Positions 1-10,335 of a stretch of DNA of 64,000 nucleotides are shown here, piece after piece. A program made the position numbers and the translations under genes. Below the pieces are notes generated by a model that made no database searches, was not told the origin of the DNA, and saw only the letters and a list, made by a program, of their open reading frames with translations. The stretch's first letter is position 1. Each line of letters begins with the position of its first letter. The stretch is from Phaeosaccion multiseriatum (taxonomy: Eukaryota > Ochrophyta, other classes). The stretch is from assembly GCA_965112735.1 (NCBI GenBank), contig OZ218950.1:2976001-3040000 (forward strand). The letters run 5' to 3'.

Positions 1-913
1 TCGAAGTCCGTCCAAATCGTTGTGGACTACTGGGCGGAGAGTGCCGCTCTCGTGGGCAAGGGCAGGGGCGGAACCCTGATGGACGTGGTGCTAGAGGAGA
101 GTAGAGGACTCCTGTACGCGTCGGACGCCGACGGGAGCATCTTTAAAGCGAGAATGGATGGAGCCGACATGCAGACCCACGCATTGGCGCCTCGTAAGCT
201 GCTGGAGCGCCTCGTCAAGCTGCCTCGCAATCGGAGGCCGGACGGACTGGCCATCCTGCCCAGAGCAGCCGTCACTGCGGGAGTGAAGGACGACCCTACC
301 GAGGTGAGGCAGGGGTTGGCAGGCGGGCGGGTAGGGCAGGCAGACGGGTAGACCAAGCGGGTAGGCGAGGGAGGCAGGCAGACGGCGGGTCTTGTCATTC
401 GCGCGCGCTGTGGTGAACGGCCTCGCTCTTTTTCTCTGACTCCCTCTCTCTCTCTCTCTCTCTCTTGCTGCCCCCCTTGCTGCGGCCATCGACCGTGTAC
501 CATGCGATCCTGCTCAGATGCGCTTGTTCTGGACGGAGGCGGGCGTTGAGCACTCCCTCAAGGCGTCGACCCTCTCCGGCACCAGCGTGCGCACTGTCCT
601 CAGCACCGCCTCCACCTCGACCACCAACAATGCCCAGGTGGAGACGCCCCTGTGGCCGAGAGGAGCCACCTTGTCCCTGTCCAGCAGCAACGACGGAGAC
701 GATGTGACCCTGTATTGGGTGGAGTACATGGGGAAAGTGAGCAAGCTGAATGTGGGGCAGGCGGCGGCTCTGTCGGAGAGCAGGCGGGGCGAGGCGGTGG
801 AGGTGTTGGTGGAGGAGAGCGACGCGGCGGGGCGCATCTTGCGGGGCCGCATTGCCAAGGAGCGGAGAGGGGGGCACCAGGAGGCCTACTACGTGCTCGC
901 TCAAACGTCTTGA
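1..913 (+). CDS. YWTD-type beta-propeller protein, 3' part (partial)
   Basis: The gene enters from the left edge, so the N-terminus is missing. Two exons are visible: 1-303 and 518-913 (stop TGA 911-913). The intron 304-517 runs GTGAGG to CAG, joins in phase 0 (DPTE|MRLFWTEAG) and contains a (CT)n tract. The sequence has three blocks resembling LDL-receptor class B (YWTD) blades: 'GLLYASDADGSIFKARMDG', 'RLFWTEAGVEHSLKASTLSG' and 'TLYWVEYMGKVSKLNVG'. Each carries the aromatic-W/Y-T/E/D core followed by 'I..A..DG'-like strands. YWTD propellers normally sit in extracellular or lumenal proteins and bind ligands, but no membrane segment is visible in this part. An NHL-like propeller is the alternative. 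No partner can be named. Confidence 0.7.
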
Positions 914-1230
914 AGGCAGTGATCCAGTCATAAAGAGGTGAACACGAAATAAGAAAAATAGTTGATTAGACCCCTAATCCATGGCTGGCCCGCCCTTTGA
1001 CCATTCGGCCGTCAATAATCAATAATAAGCCCATTGTAGATTGTAGTCGACAATTCGACCAAAAAAAAAAAATGGGTAGTATGTAGGACGAAGGGCCCAA
1101 GAAAAGAATCAATACAGCCTGGAAAAATAAATATAATCATCAAATTGATTTATTAAATTAATCAATGGTCAGAGAACAGCGACAAGTCAAAGCGGCACAT
1201 GAATGGTCGTGGTACACAGCCTCCTGCAGG

Positions 1231-1540
1231 TCCGAGACGGCTCTTGTCTCACTGCACAGTCGATGTGACGCGGCCTGGCTGTGCTCCGATTAGATGGCCT
1301 CCTGCGTGGCGTCATCATCGCTGCTGTCGACGGACAGAGGAGTCTTGGACGAATGGGCTGTGGGCTTCTCATCTTCGTCGTGCTGCTCCTCATCGTCATC
1401 CTCGTTCTTCTCCTCCCGGTCTCTGCAAATGGAGGCCGAGACGGCTCTCGTCTCACTTGCACTGCAGGTCCGATGTCCCCCGACGCGGCCTGCCGATGTT
1501 CAGCTCATATGGCCTTTTACGTGGTGTCATCATCGCTCTG
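1231..1540. repeat. Degenerate direct duplication, spacing ~205 bp
   Basis: Segment 1231-1323 and segment 1435-1540 share an ordered series of blocks: GAGACGGCTC(T)TGTCTCACT, GACGCGGCCTG, GATGTT/GTGCTC, ATGGCCT, and CGTGG(C/T)GTCATCATCGCT. The copies differ by substitutions and small indels, so this is an old tandem duplication. No coding function is evident. Confidence 0.6.
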
Positions 1541-1905
1541 CCCACCAAAGCTGATGAGCTCCTCGAACGCCGTAAGAGCCGGGGTAACTGCTGTCGCTCT
1601 CGCTGTCAGAAGACGGGGCGCTTATCGCTGCGTCGAGCTTTCAGCGCGAGGCTGGGCCATACACAGAAAGGCGGCGAGGGAGAGAGAGAGCAAGAGAGAG
1701 AAAAAACAAACAAACAGCACAACACTCAGCTCTTCGGTCCTTCTCCCATGGTTTTCTCCCCCTCTCTTCTCGTCGCTAGTCTCACTGTCTCTCTCTCTCT
1801 CTCCTCTCGCCACCTGTTCTGTGTCTCACCTCGCAGCCGCTGCCAACAGCTCCTTCCCCTTCTGACGACAAGGGCGAGGAGGGGCATACGGGTAGGCTCA
1901 TGTGC

Positions 1906-2210
1906 AGCGCCCTGCACTTGCCGATCGAAGTCGTCCACAAGATCAACAGAGTGGTCCCCCCCTCCATCGAGGGGGGGAGAGTTGATGAGTACGAAGTAGC
2001 TAGCAGAGGTGGGCATTGCTTGGGTGCCGACTGCCTCCTTAACATCTGCACATAATCCCATCATGGGTCTTCCCTCTCCTGGCACTGTCGGGATAATGCG
2101 CAGATGGTAAGTAGGCAGGCGGCACCCAAGCAATGCCCACCTCTGCTAGCTACCTGCGATCGAGGGGGGGGGTTATTGTGGACTTCTTCGATCGGCAAGC
2201 GTAGGGCGCT
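1906..2210. repeat. Long interrupted inverted repeat (foldback 1)
   Basis: Inner arms 1996-2029 and 2120-2153 are perfect reverse complements over 34 bp, around a ~90-nt loop. Outer arms 1906-1939 and 2177-2210 match at about 30 of 34 positions. The spacing between outer and inner arms differs on the two sides, and G-runs and indels sit there. The shape fits a decayed foldback or MITE-like element, or a hairpin RNA source. Confidence 0.75.
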
Positions 2211-2236
2211 GAACTTTTCCCTTCTCTCCTTAGGGC

Positions 2237-2364
2237 CTCCCAACTCGACAAAGCAACAAAACGAGCACTCCTACTCAAAGTGGCAAGAAAGCGAGGAGGG
2301 CCAGTATCGCTTTCTTGCCACTTTGAGTAGGAGTGCTCATCTTGTTGCTCTGTCGAGTTGGGAG
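2237..2364. repeat. 58-bp-arm hairpin (foldback 2)
   Basis: Arms 2237-2294 and 2307-2364 are 58 nt each, pair at 55 of 58 positions and enclose a 12-nt loop. All three mismatches are transitions, and each would be a G:U wobble if the minus strand were transcribed. It lies about 120 bp upstream of the CCDC25-like start codon and just downstream of foldback 1. Confidence 0.85.
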
Positions 2365-2485
2365 CGCCATGAATGTGAATAGGAGGAAGGAGGGAAGGAG
2401 AAGAACCCCCCTGGAAAAAGGGGGGGAGTAAAATACGCTCTCCCCTCTCTCGTGATAGAGCCTTACTCATCAGCAGCAATCAACG

Positions 2486-3537
2486 ATGGTGTTTTTCTTT
2501 GAGTCCAGCTGCGCTCATGTGATGTACATGGGCAAGGACAAGTTCGAGAATGAGGATTTGATCCGGTAAGGTCGAGTGTGGAGGCCTGAGTGCTCTGCCA
2601 TCAAGTGGGGGGGGAAGAGCAGGGCAGGTTCCTCAAAGGGATGGGAGGATTTCTGGCAAGAGGTGATAGTTTCGCTGTGTGAATATGAGGCTAACGCAGG
2701 GCCCACTCAGGCAGAGGGGGCTAAGGCAGAAGAGGAAGGGTTGAAACAGAGGTGATGAATTCTCATGAGTGGGCTTCCTTAATTGACCTTGTCTTGACCC
2801 TGCTCTTCCCACAGGTACGGTCTTCCCGAGGACGTGTGGTTTCACGTCGACAATCTGTCCTCTGCGCATGTGTACCTCCGCCTCAAGAAGGGCGAGAAGC
2901 TGAAGGACGTCAACCCGGACACACTGGTCGAGTGCGGGTCTCTCGTCAAGGCCAACAGCATCGAGGGGTGCAAGAAGGGGCACGTGGACGTTGTCTACAC
3001 CAAGTGAGTAAAATGAGCGCCCCAGGCAGGTAAACCTTGTCTACTACTGTGCAGCAGACTCTCGGCATCGAATTAACCCTCCTCTTCGCGCAAGACATAC
3101 ATGCTGCCCTACGTGTTTGGAGATCTTACACGAACTCGTATTCTTTCGACCTGTGCCACAGGTGGCAAAACCTGAAGAAGACCAACGGAATGGTGGACGG
3201 CCAAGTGGGGTTCAAGGACGAATCGAGGGTGCAAAAGATTCGCATCGAAAAGAGCAACGCGATTGTCAACGCGCTCAACCGCACCAAGGAGGAGAGGCAC
3301 CCGGACCTCGCCACGCTGCAGCAGGAGAGGGCCATTGAGTACCGCAAGGAGCAGAAGGAGCTGAAGCGGCAGGCAGACAAGGCCGAGAAGGAGCTCAAGG
3401 CCCAGCACGAGGCAGCCAAGAAGGCCCGCTCCTATGACTCGCTGTTTGAGGGGGATGCCAAGGCCCCCACCAACGCGGAGATGGAGAGCAGCGCAGATGC
3501 AAGCGCCTCCGTGGCGTACGAAGACGACTTTATGTGA
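2486..3537 (+). CDS. CCDC25 / NFACT-R domain protein
   Basis: Three exons, 2486-2565, 2815-3003 and 3162-3537, encode 214 residues (human CCDC25 is 208). All introns are GT-AG and the joins restore family motifs: [15 protein letters not shown], then [15 protein letters not shown]. The N-terminal ~115 residues are the NFACT-R (DUF814) RNA-binding fold, with '[14 protein letters not shown]', '[16 protein letters not shown]' and '[10 protein letters not shown]' visible. A charged coiled coil follows (residues ~120-185), then a short acidic tail ending EDDFM. The family is related to Rqc2/Tae2 ribosome-quality-control factors. In animals CCDC25 has also been described as a membrane DNA sensor. 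A role in this alga is inference, with RNA or ribosome binding the safest expectation. Confidence 0.93.
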
Positions 3538-4146
3538 AGGAGAGAAGGGAAGGAAAGGAAAGTGAAGGGAAGGGAAGGAATGAGAGAAAGGGAGGAGCCC
3601 GTGGGCCCCTTGAGAGTCGAAATCCGCCGGTGCTGCTACCCTGGTAGCCAGCAGTGAGAGGGGAGGTCAGCGGCTGGTACCCACAATCAGGTTGGGGGGA
3701 GGGGGGGGGCTGACGGACGGAGGACGGAGGGCGTGGTGCTTTTGAGGGAAGAGCGTACGCCGCAGCAGGAGGAGGACAAGAGAACTGCGATTATGATTTA
3801 CAGGAGCTGCTGCTGCGCCATTTAAGGCGGCAGCTACTCGAGAGGATATTGCTTTGCACACGTGTGGTGTGCTTCGCAGTGCATCGAATGACTGCTCTTT
3901 GTGTGGCAGTGCGGGAACTCTACAGCTACAGTACTACAGCTTACGTACAGGGCTCGCCCGAGCCACAGCACACATGGATGGGGACGACCGACCAAGCGAG
4001 CCGAGCCGAAATGAGGAGCCGAAACCGCGGGGGTTGACACACACACACTCACGCGCACACACACACACACACAAGTACGTGTGGTGCGACTTTGGGGCAG
4101 TGAGTGAGTATGTTTTGCTACGATTGCATGAGTGTGCGGTGTGGCG
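3538..4146. other. Convergent intergenic spacer
   Basis: This stretch lies between the stop codons of the CCDC25-like gene (+) and the permease (-). It holds GGGAAGGA-rich sequence just after the CCDC25 stop, a G-run near 3700 and an interrupted (CA)n near 4038-4075. I see no gene here. Both 3' UTRs should lie in it. Confidence 0.6.
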
Positions 4147-4537
4147 CTACGAGTTCATGACGACGCGGACACCGCCCAGCTCTTCAATCTTGTGCGGGAA
4201 GGACGCGTCGATGGAGCCCATGAAGATGAGGTTCTTGGGCACATTGAGCTCCGTGGACAACCACTCGATCAGGGCAGGGCTAAGGGTCCTCTCATCCGAC
4301 TTGACCGTCAGCAGGCTGATGCCGTAGCGGGGATAAATGCCGTTGAACTGTGTTTTTGCCGATTAGCGTGGAGAGAACGAACGAACAAGCGAACAAGGCG
4401 GTCGGGGGCAGGCAATTAAGGACAGGAGCGAAAGAAAGCGGAAGCAGAAGGGGTGAGGCGTGTGGTGACTGAGCTCTCCTCTTCCATGACGTGACTGGCT
4501 ATGGAGGGCTTTGGGCTTCCTTCCTTCACAGGGGAAA

Positions 4538-4595
<58 letters not shown>

Positions 4596-5275
4596 GCTCC
4601 GCACGGTGCCCCTTCCCCCTTGTGTGACGGGCGTTGCATTGCAGGATCATCTCTACTTTCTGTAACGGACCAACGGCCTGCTCTGTACACATTCTATCCA
4701 TAGCTGAAGGGGCAGAAAAGCAGAGAAGGGAGCATGTACATAGAAGATGGATCACCCGTCCGTGGCGATTCATCCTGTCCTGCCTGTCCTGCCCACGCTG
4801 ATAATATATTTCCCAAAAGGAACACAAAAGCTCCTCTCTCAAGCAAACACGCTCTTCTCTCTCTCTTCATCACCACTACCAAGCTCCTTTTCTCTCTTCT
4901 CATCCTCCCCCCTTACCTTATCGCAGAGGTCGGACATTCCCTTGACCGTGGCGGCCTCCACGTCCCTGGAGGAGAGCATAAAGTGCGCCAGGATGATTTG
5001 CTTGGTCTGCTCATTCTCTCTGATGTACAGAATGGCCTTGTTCGTCTGATATGCATCGGCGTGCTTGACTAAAAATACGACAGGGCAGTCCAGTGCCTGA
5101 AGGGCGCGGGAGGGGGGGGGGGGGGGGCAACGTATCAGCGTCCGTTTTAATTAAAAGTAAAATAATAGTAGTCACGGAATGGGCAGCTTGCTGGGTCCGC
5201 GCACGAACACACATACACACATCAACACAGACATGAGACACGCGCGCAAACACATGTACACACCCACATACACCC

Positions 5276-5311
<36 letters not shown>

Positions 5312-8300
5312 ATACACACACACACATACCCACACACCCACACCCACATCCACACCCACAGACATGAACACATACCTGTCGTACTTTCTCGCGCATTCCG
5401 TCCAGAAAGGCCCTCCCCTCGAACCTCTTCTCGAGCGCTCTCAAGAGGTTCACTCTCATGAACATGACGAACAGGATGGTGGCCACCGCAAACAAGTACA
5501 GCAGGAAGTATGAGAAGCTCACAGGCTTGCCAACCACATTGGCCACCACCGCTGCCACGCACACACAGATGGCGAGCACAACCGTGCCGATGTGGACGGG
5601 ATGCGGCCTCGGAAGGTTGGGCCGTTTGGCCTTGAGGAGCAGGCAGCCGAATGCAAGAGTCACCAGCACGCCCAGAGACGCAAAGGTGAAGACGTCCGAC
5701 ATTAGAGACAAGTCTCGGTAGAAGAGATACACCTTCATTGAATAGAGAGGGGCGAGGGGGGGAGGGAGGGAGGGAGGGAGGTGGATCACAAGAGCAGTGA
5801 GTACGTCTGTGCGAGTACTCACAAAAGAGGGAAATAGCGCATGCGGTACGGTTAAGAAGGACACAAAGACACCGCCATGATGGCCTTGCCCCACCCACCC
5901 ACCTGTGAAGAGCACAGGAGGAAGAAGAGTACGATGATGACCCACTCGGTGCCCAAGTTACTTTGCAGGAGCAGAACTTGCGGCAGGCATCGATCCTTGG
6001 CCATGCTGCGCAGCAGGCCAGTGGTGCCCACAAAGGCTGATAAGATGGCACCCGACAGCACCACGAAGGCGTCCAGGCAAATCACCAGACGGAAGATGGC
6101 TGCGGTGGTAGTGGGAAGGACAAGGGCGGGGGGTGGGGGGGGGGGGTAAAGAGGCCGCAAAAGTGGTGGGGGGGTGTAGTGCGCTGGGCGGGGCTTTAGG
6201 CTCTATGCATATTCGAGAGGGTGGTTGTATACATGTAAAGAGCGGGTGGGGGTCGAACTGAAGTGGGTATAGTTGGGTACAGTTGGGTCATCCTTCTGTG
6301 GGTATAATGGAGGCGCACAGAGGCGCACGCACGCACGCACGCACGTCTACATTGCACGCTGCTCTATGTGATACACCAGTGGCTTGCTCTCTGCCGTTAC
6401 ACACATACATCCCACACTGAATTCACGCACTTACATCCCAGACTGAACTCATCGCCCGTCCCTGGGAAGTACTTGTGCTGAAAGTTATGCCCGATGGTTG
6501 TCGCCTGGAGGGGAGCGGGGTGGGGTGCGGCGGGGCGGAGAGTGATGGGGTGGGGCGTAAGGTTCATATACCAAACCGACCAACCAAACCACATGGGATC
6601 TCGACGGCAGGCCCTCCTACCCTGCTTCCCCTCCCCTCTCCCCCCCTCCTTCCCTCCCTCCCTCCTCCCCCGTCCCCCCTCCTTGCCCACATACCATGGC
6701 TGATAGCACCGTGGCTTGATTGACCACGATGTCATCCATCGGCAGGACCGCGAAGGCCAGCATGCATATGGAGACGTTGAAGACAGAGAAGGAGGCCCAG
6801 CAGTTCTGAAGCGTCTTTACAAACACACCCTCGGCCTGTGTGGACATACGGGGGGGCAGAAGCATGTGTAGAAGGAGCAGGAGGAGTAGGAGCAGGGGCA
6901 GTAGGAGCAGCAACAACAGCATGGAGGAACCAAAGACCTCAGACCACAGGCGGGGGTTTGGAGAGGGAAGAAAGAAGGAAAACAGCCGGCGTTTCTCTAC
7001 AACCTATCCACCCCCCCCAACCTGTGGCAGGGTAACGCTAAATCAGGCTCCTCTCGGAGTCCCACCAGAGACGACACCCCCCACAGGCGGATCAAGCGGC
7101 CACCACACACCATCCCCGAGGCTCCCTCCTCCCCTCCTGCCCTCCTGCCCCTCTCACCTGCTGTTGCACGAACTGGGCGCTGCTCTCGTAGCCCAGGACC
7201 TGTGTGTGTGTGTGTGTGTGCGCGCGCGTGCGTATGTGTGTGAGTGTGCGGTTCAGAGAATTGCAAATGTACTCACAAGAGTAGAGCGGGCAGACAGATT
7301 CACAGATTCGGAATAGTAGAGCCGGCCCTTCCCTTCCATCCTCCCTTCCGCTACCAGTCATTCACTCACTCTCTGCCTCCCTCCCTCACTCCCTCACTCA
7401 GTCACTCACTTACTCACTCACTCACCGCTGTGGAGACGCCATAGAAGAGGGCAATGAGAATGGAGCCTCTTGAGTCCAGCACAAGCTTGCCGTAGTCCTT
7501 GTGGTGCGGACCGCGGAGGTTGAGGTCCAGAGTGAGGTTATTCCTGATGCTGTTTTCAATAGAGGGAGGAAGGGAGGGAGGGAGGGAGGGAGGGAGGAGA
7601 GAGGAAAGACGGCGGGGGCTCCCATCATTAACCGTAACGATCAATTGGCGGAGCGTTGGCGAGCGAGGGAGTGGTGGTTTCGGGTGGAGCTAACAAACAC
7701 ACTCTTACTTAATACTACACCTTGCTCCTTGACCTACACGCTCTTACTTCGACTTAAAAGATATTATACAGCGACCCCAATTCCACTTCCACAGTGACCC
7801 CAATTCCACTCACACGTGAGGGTTTTCGTATGTGAACCACGCCGCGCTGAGGATGAGGAGGCACAGCGTAATGATGTGCCCCACGAAGATGCAGACGGCC
7901 ACGCGACTGTTGACCGACAGAGAGAGAGACAGGCAGAGGGATAGGAGGGTGGGGTTGAGAAGGAGTCTGTACGTAGAGGAAGGGGGTCGGATGGATGTAT
8001 GGAAGGACGGATGGGTGGACGGGTGGGTGGGTGCGTGCGTGGATGCATGGATGGACGGATGGATGTGCAGGAAAGACACAAGGGCCGCAGAGAAAGCTGC
8101 AAATGACACTTGGGGGCTTGTGTGGGGGGGAGTGGGGCGGTGGGTGAAAGGAGCAGGAGAATATCCTTGCTCTTCACCCTTACCTACTGGCAGTAATACC
8201 GAGCAAAGAGAGACACCCCACGAGAAAGAGCAGGGCGATGGCGTGTGAAACGGGTTCAACGAAGTCGAAGCTCTGCTCCAGGTAGAGCATGGCAGCAATG

Positions 8301-9111
8301 GCAGACACCATGCCTGTGGTGATGAAGGACATTAGGGTTATGGACGCCGCTACAGCTGCTTTGCTCTTGCTGCTTTGTCAAGTGGTTGGAGGAGGAGGAG
8401 GAGGAGGGAGGAGGGAGGAGTAGGAGTAGGAGGAGGAGGAGGAGGAGGAGGAGGAGGAGGAGGAGGAGGAGGAGGAGGAGGAGAAAGAGGAGAAGAGGAG
8501 GAGGACGAAGAGGAGGAGGAAGTGGCAGCGCAGGATAGTTAAGAAGAGAAGGTGTGAGAGACTTCCGAGAAACAAAGAGAAGCAGAGGGAGAAAGGCGTT
8601 GAGACGAGATGAGCGGATGTAGCTGTTCAGATTGCCTCCAGCCAAGACACAAGAAATCCCAAGGCAAAGCAACATAGTTGAGCACAAAAAAAATGTTGTG
8701 AATAGGCCTTCTTTGCCGTGCGACGATGCCACGGGAGGCTAACGGGTTGGTGAGAGAGGCACAGAGCGGAAGCTACGCCATTGGGCCCTTAAACAAGGAC
8801 ACCGGTACTCTACTGACCTGGTGGCATTGAGCAGGAGGCTGTAGCTCCCGCCGTTCATGGGAAGCGCCGTAATGCTCTCTGCGTAGATGCCTCTGAACTG
8901 TTGGCAGGTAGGTAGGTAGGTAGGTAGGTAGGTAGGTAGGTAGGTAGATAGGTAGGTAGGTAGGTTGGTCAGATAGTTGGGCACACACACACAAACACAC
9001 AAACACACACACACACACACAAACACAAACACACACACACAAAGGGCGATGGGGGGGTGCAGAACAGCCGCGCAAGCATCGCTTTGGGATCGGCAGTGCA
9101 GCAGCAGCAGG

Positions 9112-9145
<34 letters not shown>

Positions 9146-10007
9146 AAAGGCGACACGCCAAAGCAAAGCGAGAGGATCAAGTCCCCACTGCCCGGTCCGC
9201 CTGCTCACAGCCCCTCACCATGTAGAGGACGAGAGAGACGCACACCATGCACAGCGGGGCCAAGGGGCCGGCGCTGGACGTGACCATCCCTGTCGCGTAC
9301 AACACGGAGGACAGCATATCATTCCCACTAATGGCGGTGGCCGGCCATTCGCCCAACAGCGGCTCTTTGGTGGTGCCATCGTTGACGCGCCGCCTCGAGG
9401 CCTCGATGATCTCAGACGAAACGTCAGCACTGCCGTCGGACGGGGAACAAGGCGTGGGTAGCGACACGTCAGCAAGCAAAGATTCGTGAGCAAAGGCGAG
9501 CGAGCGAGGGAAGAAGATGCACCCACCACATCAAACCCTTCAATCTCTCCTCCTCTTCCCCTTCGGCAACCAGGTCAGGTTAGAGTTGGAACAAGTAGCC
9601 CTTCCCTCCCGCAATGGTGCAAAGAAGGCATCCAAACTAAAACAAAAACGACAAAGCTGGACGAGGGTAAGCAGGAGCAAGAAGGACACACTCAACTGTA
9701 CATGCGATCCCCAAGCGTGTTGCTCCCAGTCCTGCAGCCGAAACTTGTTCGCATTTGTAACACGCTTGGCATGATACTGACTCGTCGTGGCGTCGTAGCT
9801 GGGGAAACGCGTCCTTCCACCTGTGCCCAGCGTCTCCATGGCAAAGGTGGTTCCATTGGCATCTCTCACACCAAGGGAATTAGACTCCCTGCCGGTTGTC
9901 CTCCCCCTTTCATTAGTGCCATTGGCAGAAGCAGTGCGCGGGAGGAGAGCCTTGGCCTCGAGCAAATTCGCCCTCGACTTCTGTTTCTTCCCCGCGGCTA
10001 GCGGCAT
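4147..10007 (-). CDS. APC-family amino-acid permease, 13 exons
   Basis: Exons from the 5' end: 10007-9778, 9429-9219, 8897-8818, 8369-8184, 7906-7814, 7549-7426, 7199-7158, 6835-6695, 6504-6435, 6099-5903, 5732-5376, 5096-4917, 4347-4147. Phases agree throughout and give 703 residues. The first donor (GTATCA) is the weakest call. About 76 polar N-terminal residues precede a 12-helix-like transporter core with the family signatures 'YAESITALPMNGGSYSLLLN', 'LSGAILSAFVGTTGLL' and 'RSMAKDRCLPQ'. The last ~125 residues (from CPVVFLVKHAD) form a soluble C-terminal domain. It is an APC-superfamily (TC 2.A.3-like) plasma or vacuolar membrane transporter, and its substrate cannot be read from sequence. 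One exon (7158-7199) is only 14 codons. Introns hold (CA)n, (TAGG)n, (GGA)n and GT-rich repeats. It is divergent from the PPR gene. Confidence 0.9.
5281..5375. repeat. (CA)n microsatellite in permease intron
   Basis: An almost pure CA tract broken by TA and CC steps lies in the intron between permease exons 5376-5732 and 4917-5096. It is intronic and not translated. Confidence 0.85.
8389..8520. repeat. (GGA)n tract in permease intron
   Basis: GGA/AGG repeats with a few interruptions sit just outside the acceptor of permease exon 8184-8369. On the coding (minus) strand they are (TCC)n, so they double as the polypyrimidine tract. Confidence 0.8.
8906..8965. repeat. (TAGG)n tetranucleotide repeat
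   Basis: About a dozen TAGG units with one TAGA step lie next to the acceptor of permease exon 8818-8897. The antisense CCTA units form that acceptor's pyrimidine-rich tract. Confidence 0.85.
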
Positions 10008-10335
10008 GGTGGGACGCTCACGTGTTGGGCAGTTTGTGATGCTATCATGTCGATCAACCCATCGACCCGGTCCCCTCTAAGTTCAAACAGTTCAAACGGG
10101 AGACTTCTGGCAGCTTAAATGCGAAGTCGTCTCTCCAAAGTGGATCGGGTCTCAATCAATAATCCAAGCCCTCCCCCCCCCTTATCTTTTAATCTCTTTC
10201 GTTCCTTTGTTCTTACCCTCGTGCTTCTAAACCGGTTCGGTTCGGGGTGGATTCCAGGTTTCTGCACTTGGGCCTCTTCCCCCCCCAACTATGAAATCTG
10301 TGCATTAGATGATTAGACATTAAACGAGAGAAAAA
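10008..10335. promoter_or_regulatory. Bidirectional promoter region, permease / PPR
   Basis: The two start codons (10007 on minus, 10336 on plus) are 328 bp apart and point away from each other, so both promoters must lie here. The region is less GC-rich than its neighbours and holds C-runs near 10171 and 10280. No element is identified with certainty. Confidence 0.5.

Larger units (their letters stand above)
914..2485. other. Intergenic spacer with duplication and hairpins
   Basis: The first ~270 bases are AT-rich 3' flank with an A-run near 1060. From 1231 to 1540 a ~100-bp segment is present twice in degenerate form. From 1906 to 2364 there are two foldback structures, listed separately. 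Open frames here are short, overlap on both strands and show no family pattern, so I call no gene. Confidence 0.6.

Noticed and set aside
1199-1999. 266-codon plus-strand ORF
   Set aside because: It crosses a tandem duplication and low-complexity CT/GA runs, has no family motif, and two other frames are equally open.
5011-6051. 346-codon minus-strand ORF
   Set aside because: It reads the permease exons in the wrong frame and runs through the (CA)n intron. The permease frame carries the conserved transporter motifs.
7200-7230. (TG)n next to a 14-codon permease exon, first read as evidence against that exon
   Set aside because: The exon (7158-7199) has CAG and GTGAGA borders and both phases fit, so it was kept and the repeat was treated as intronic.
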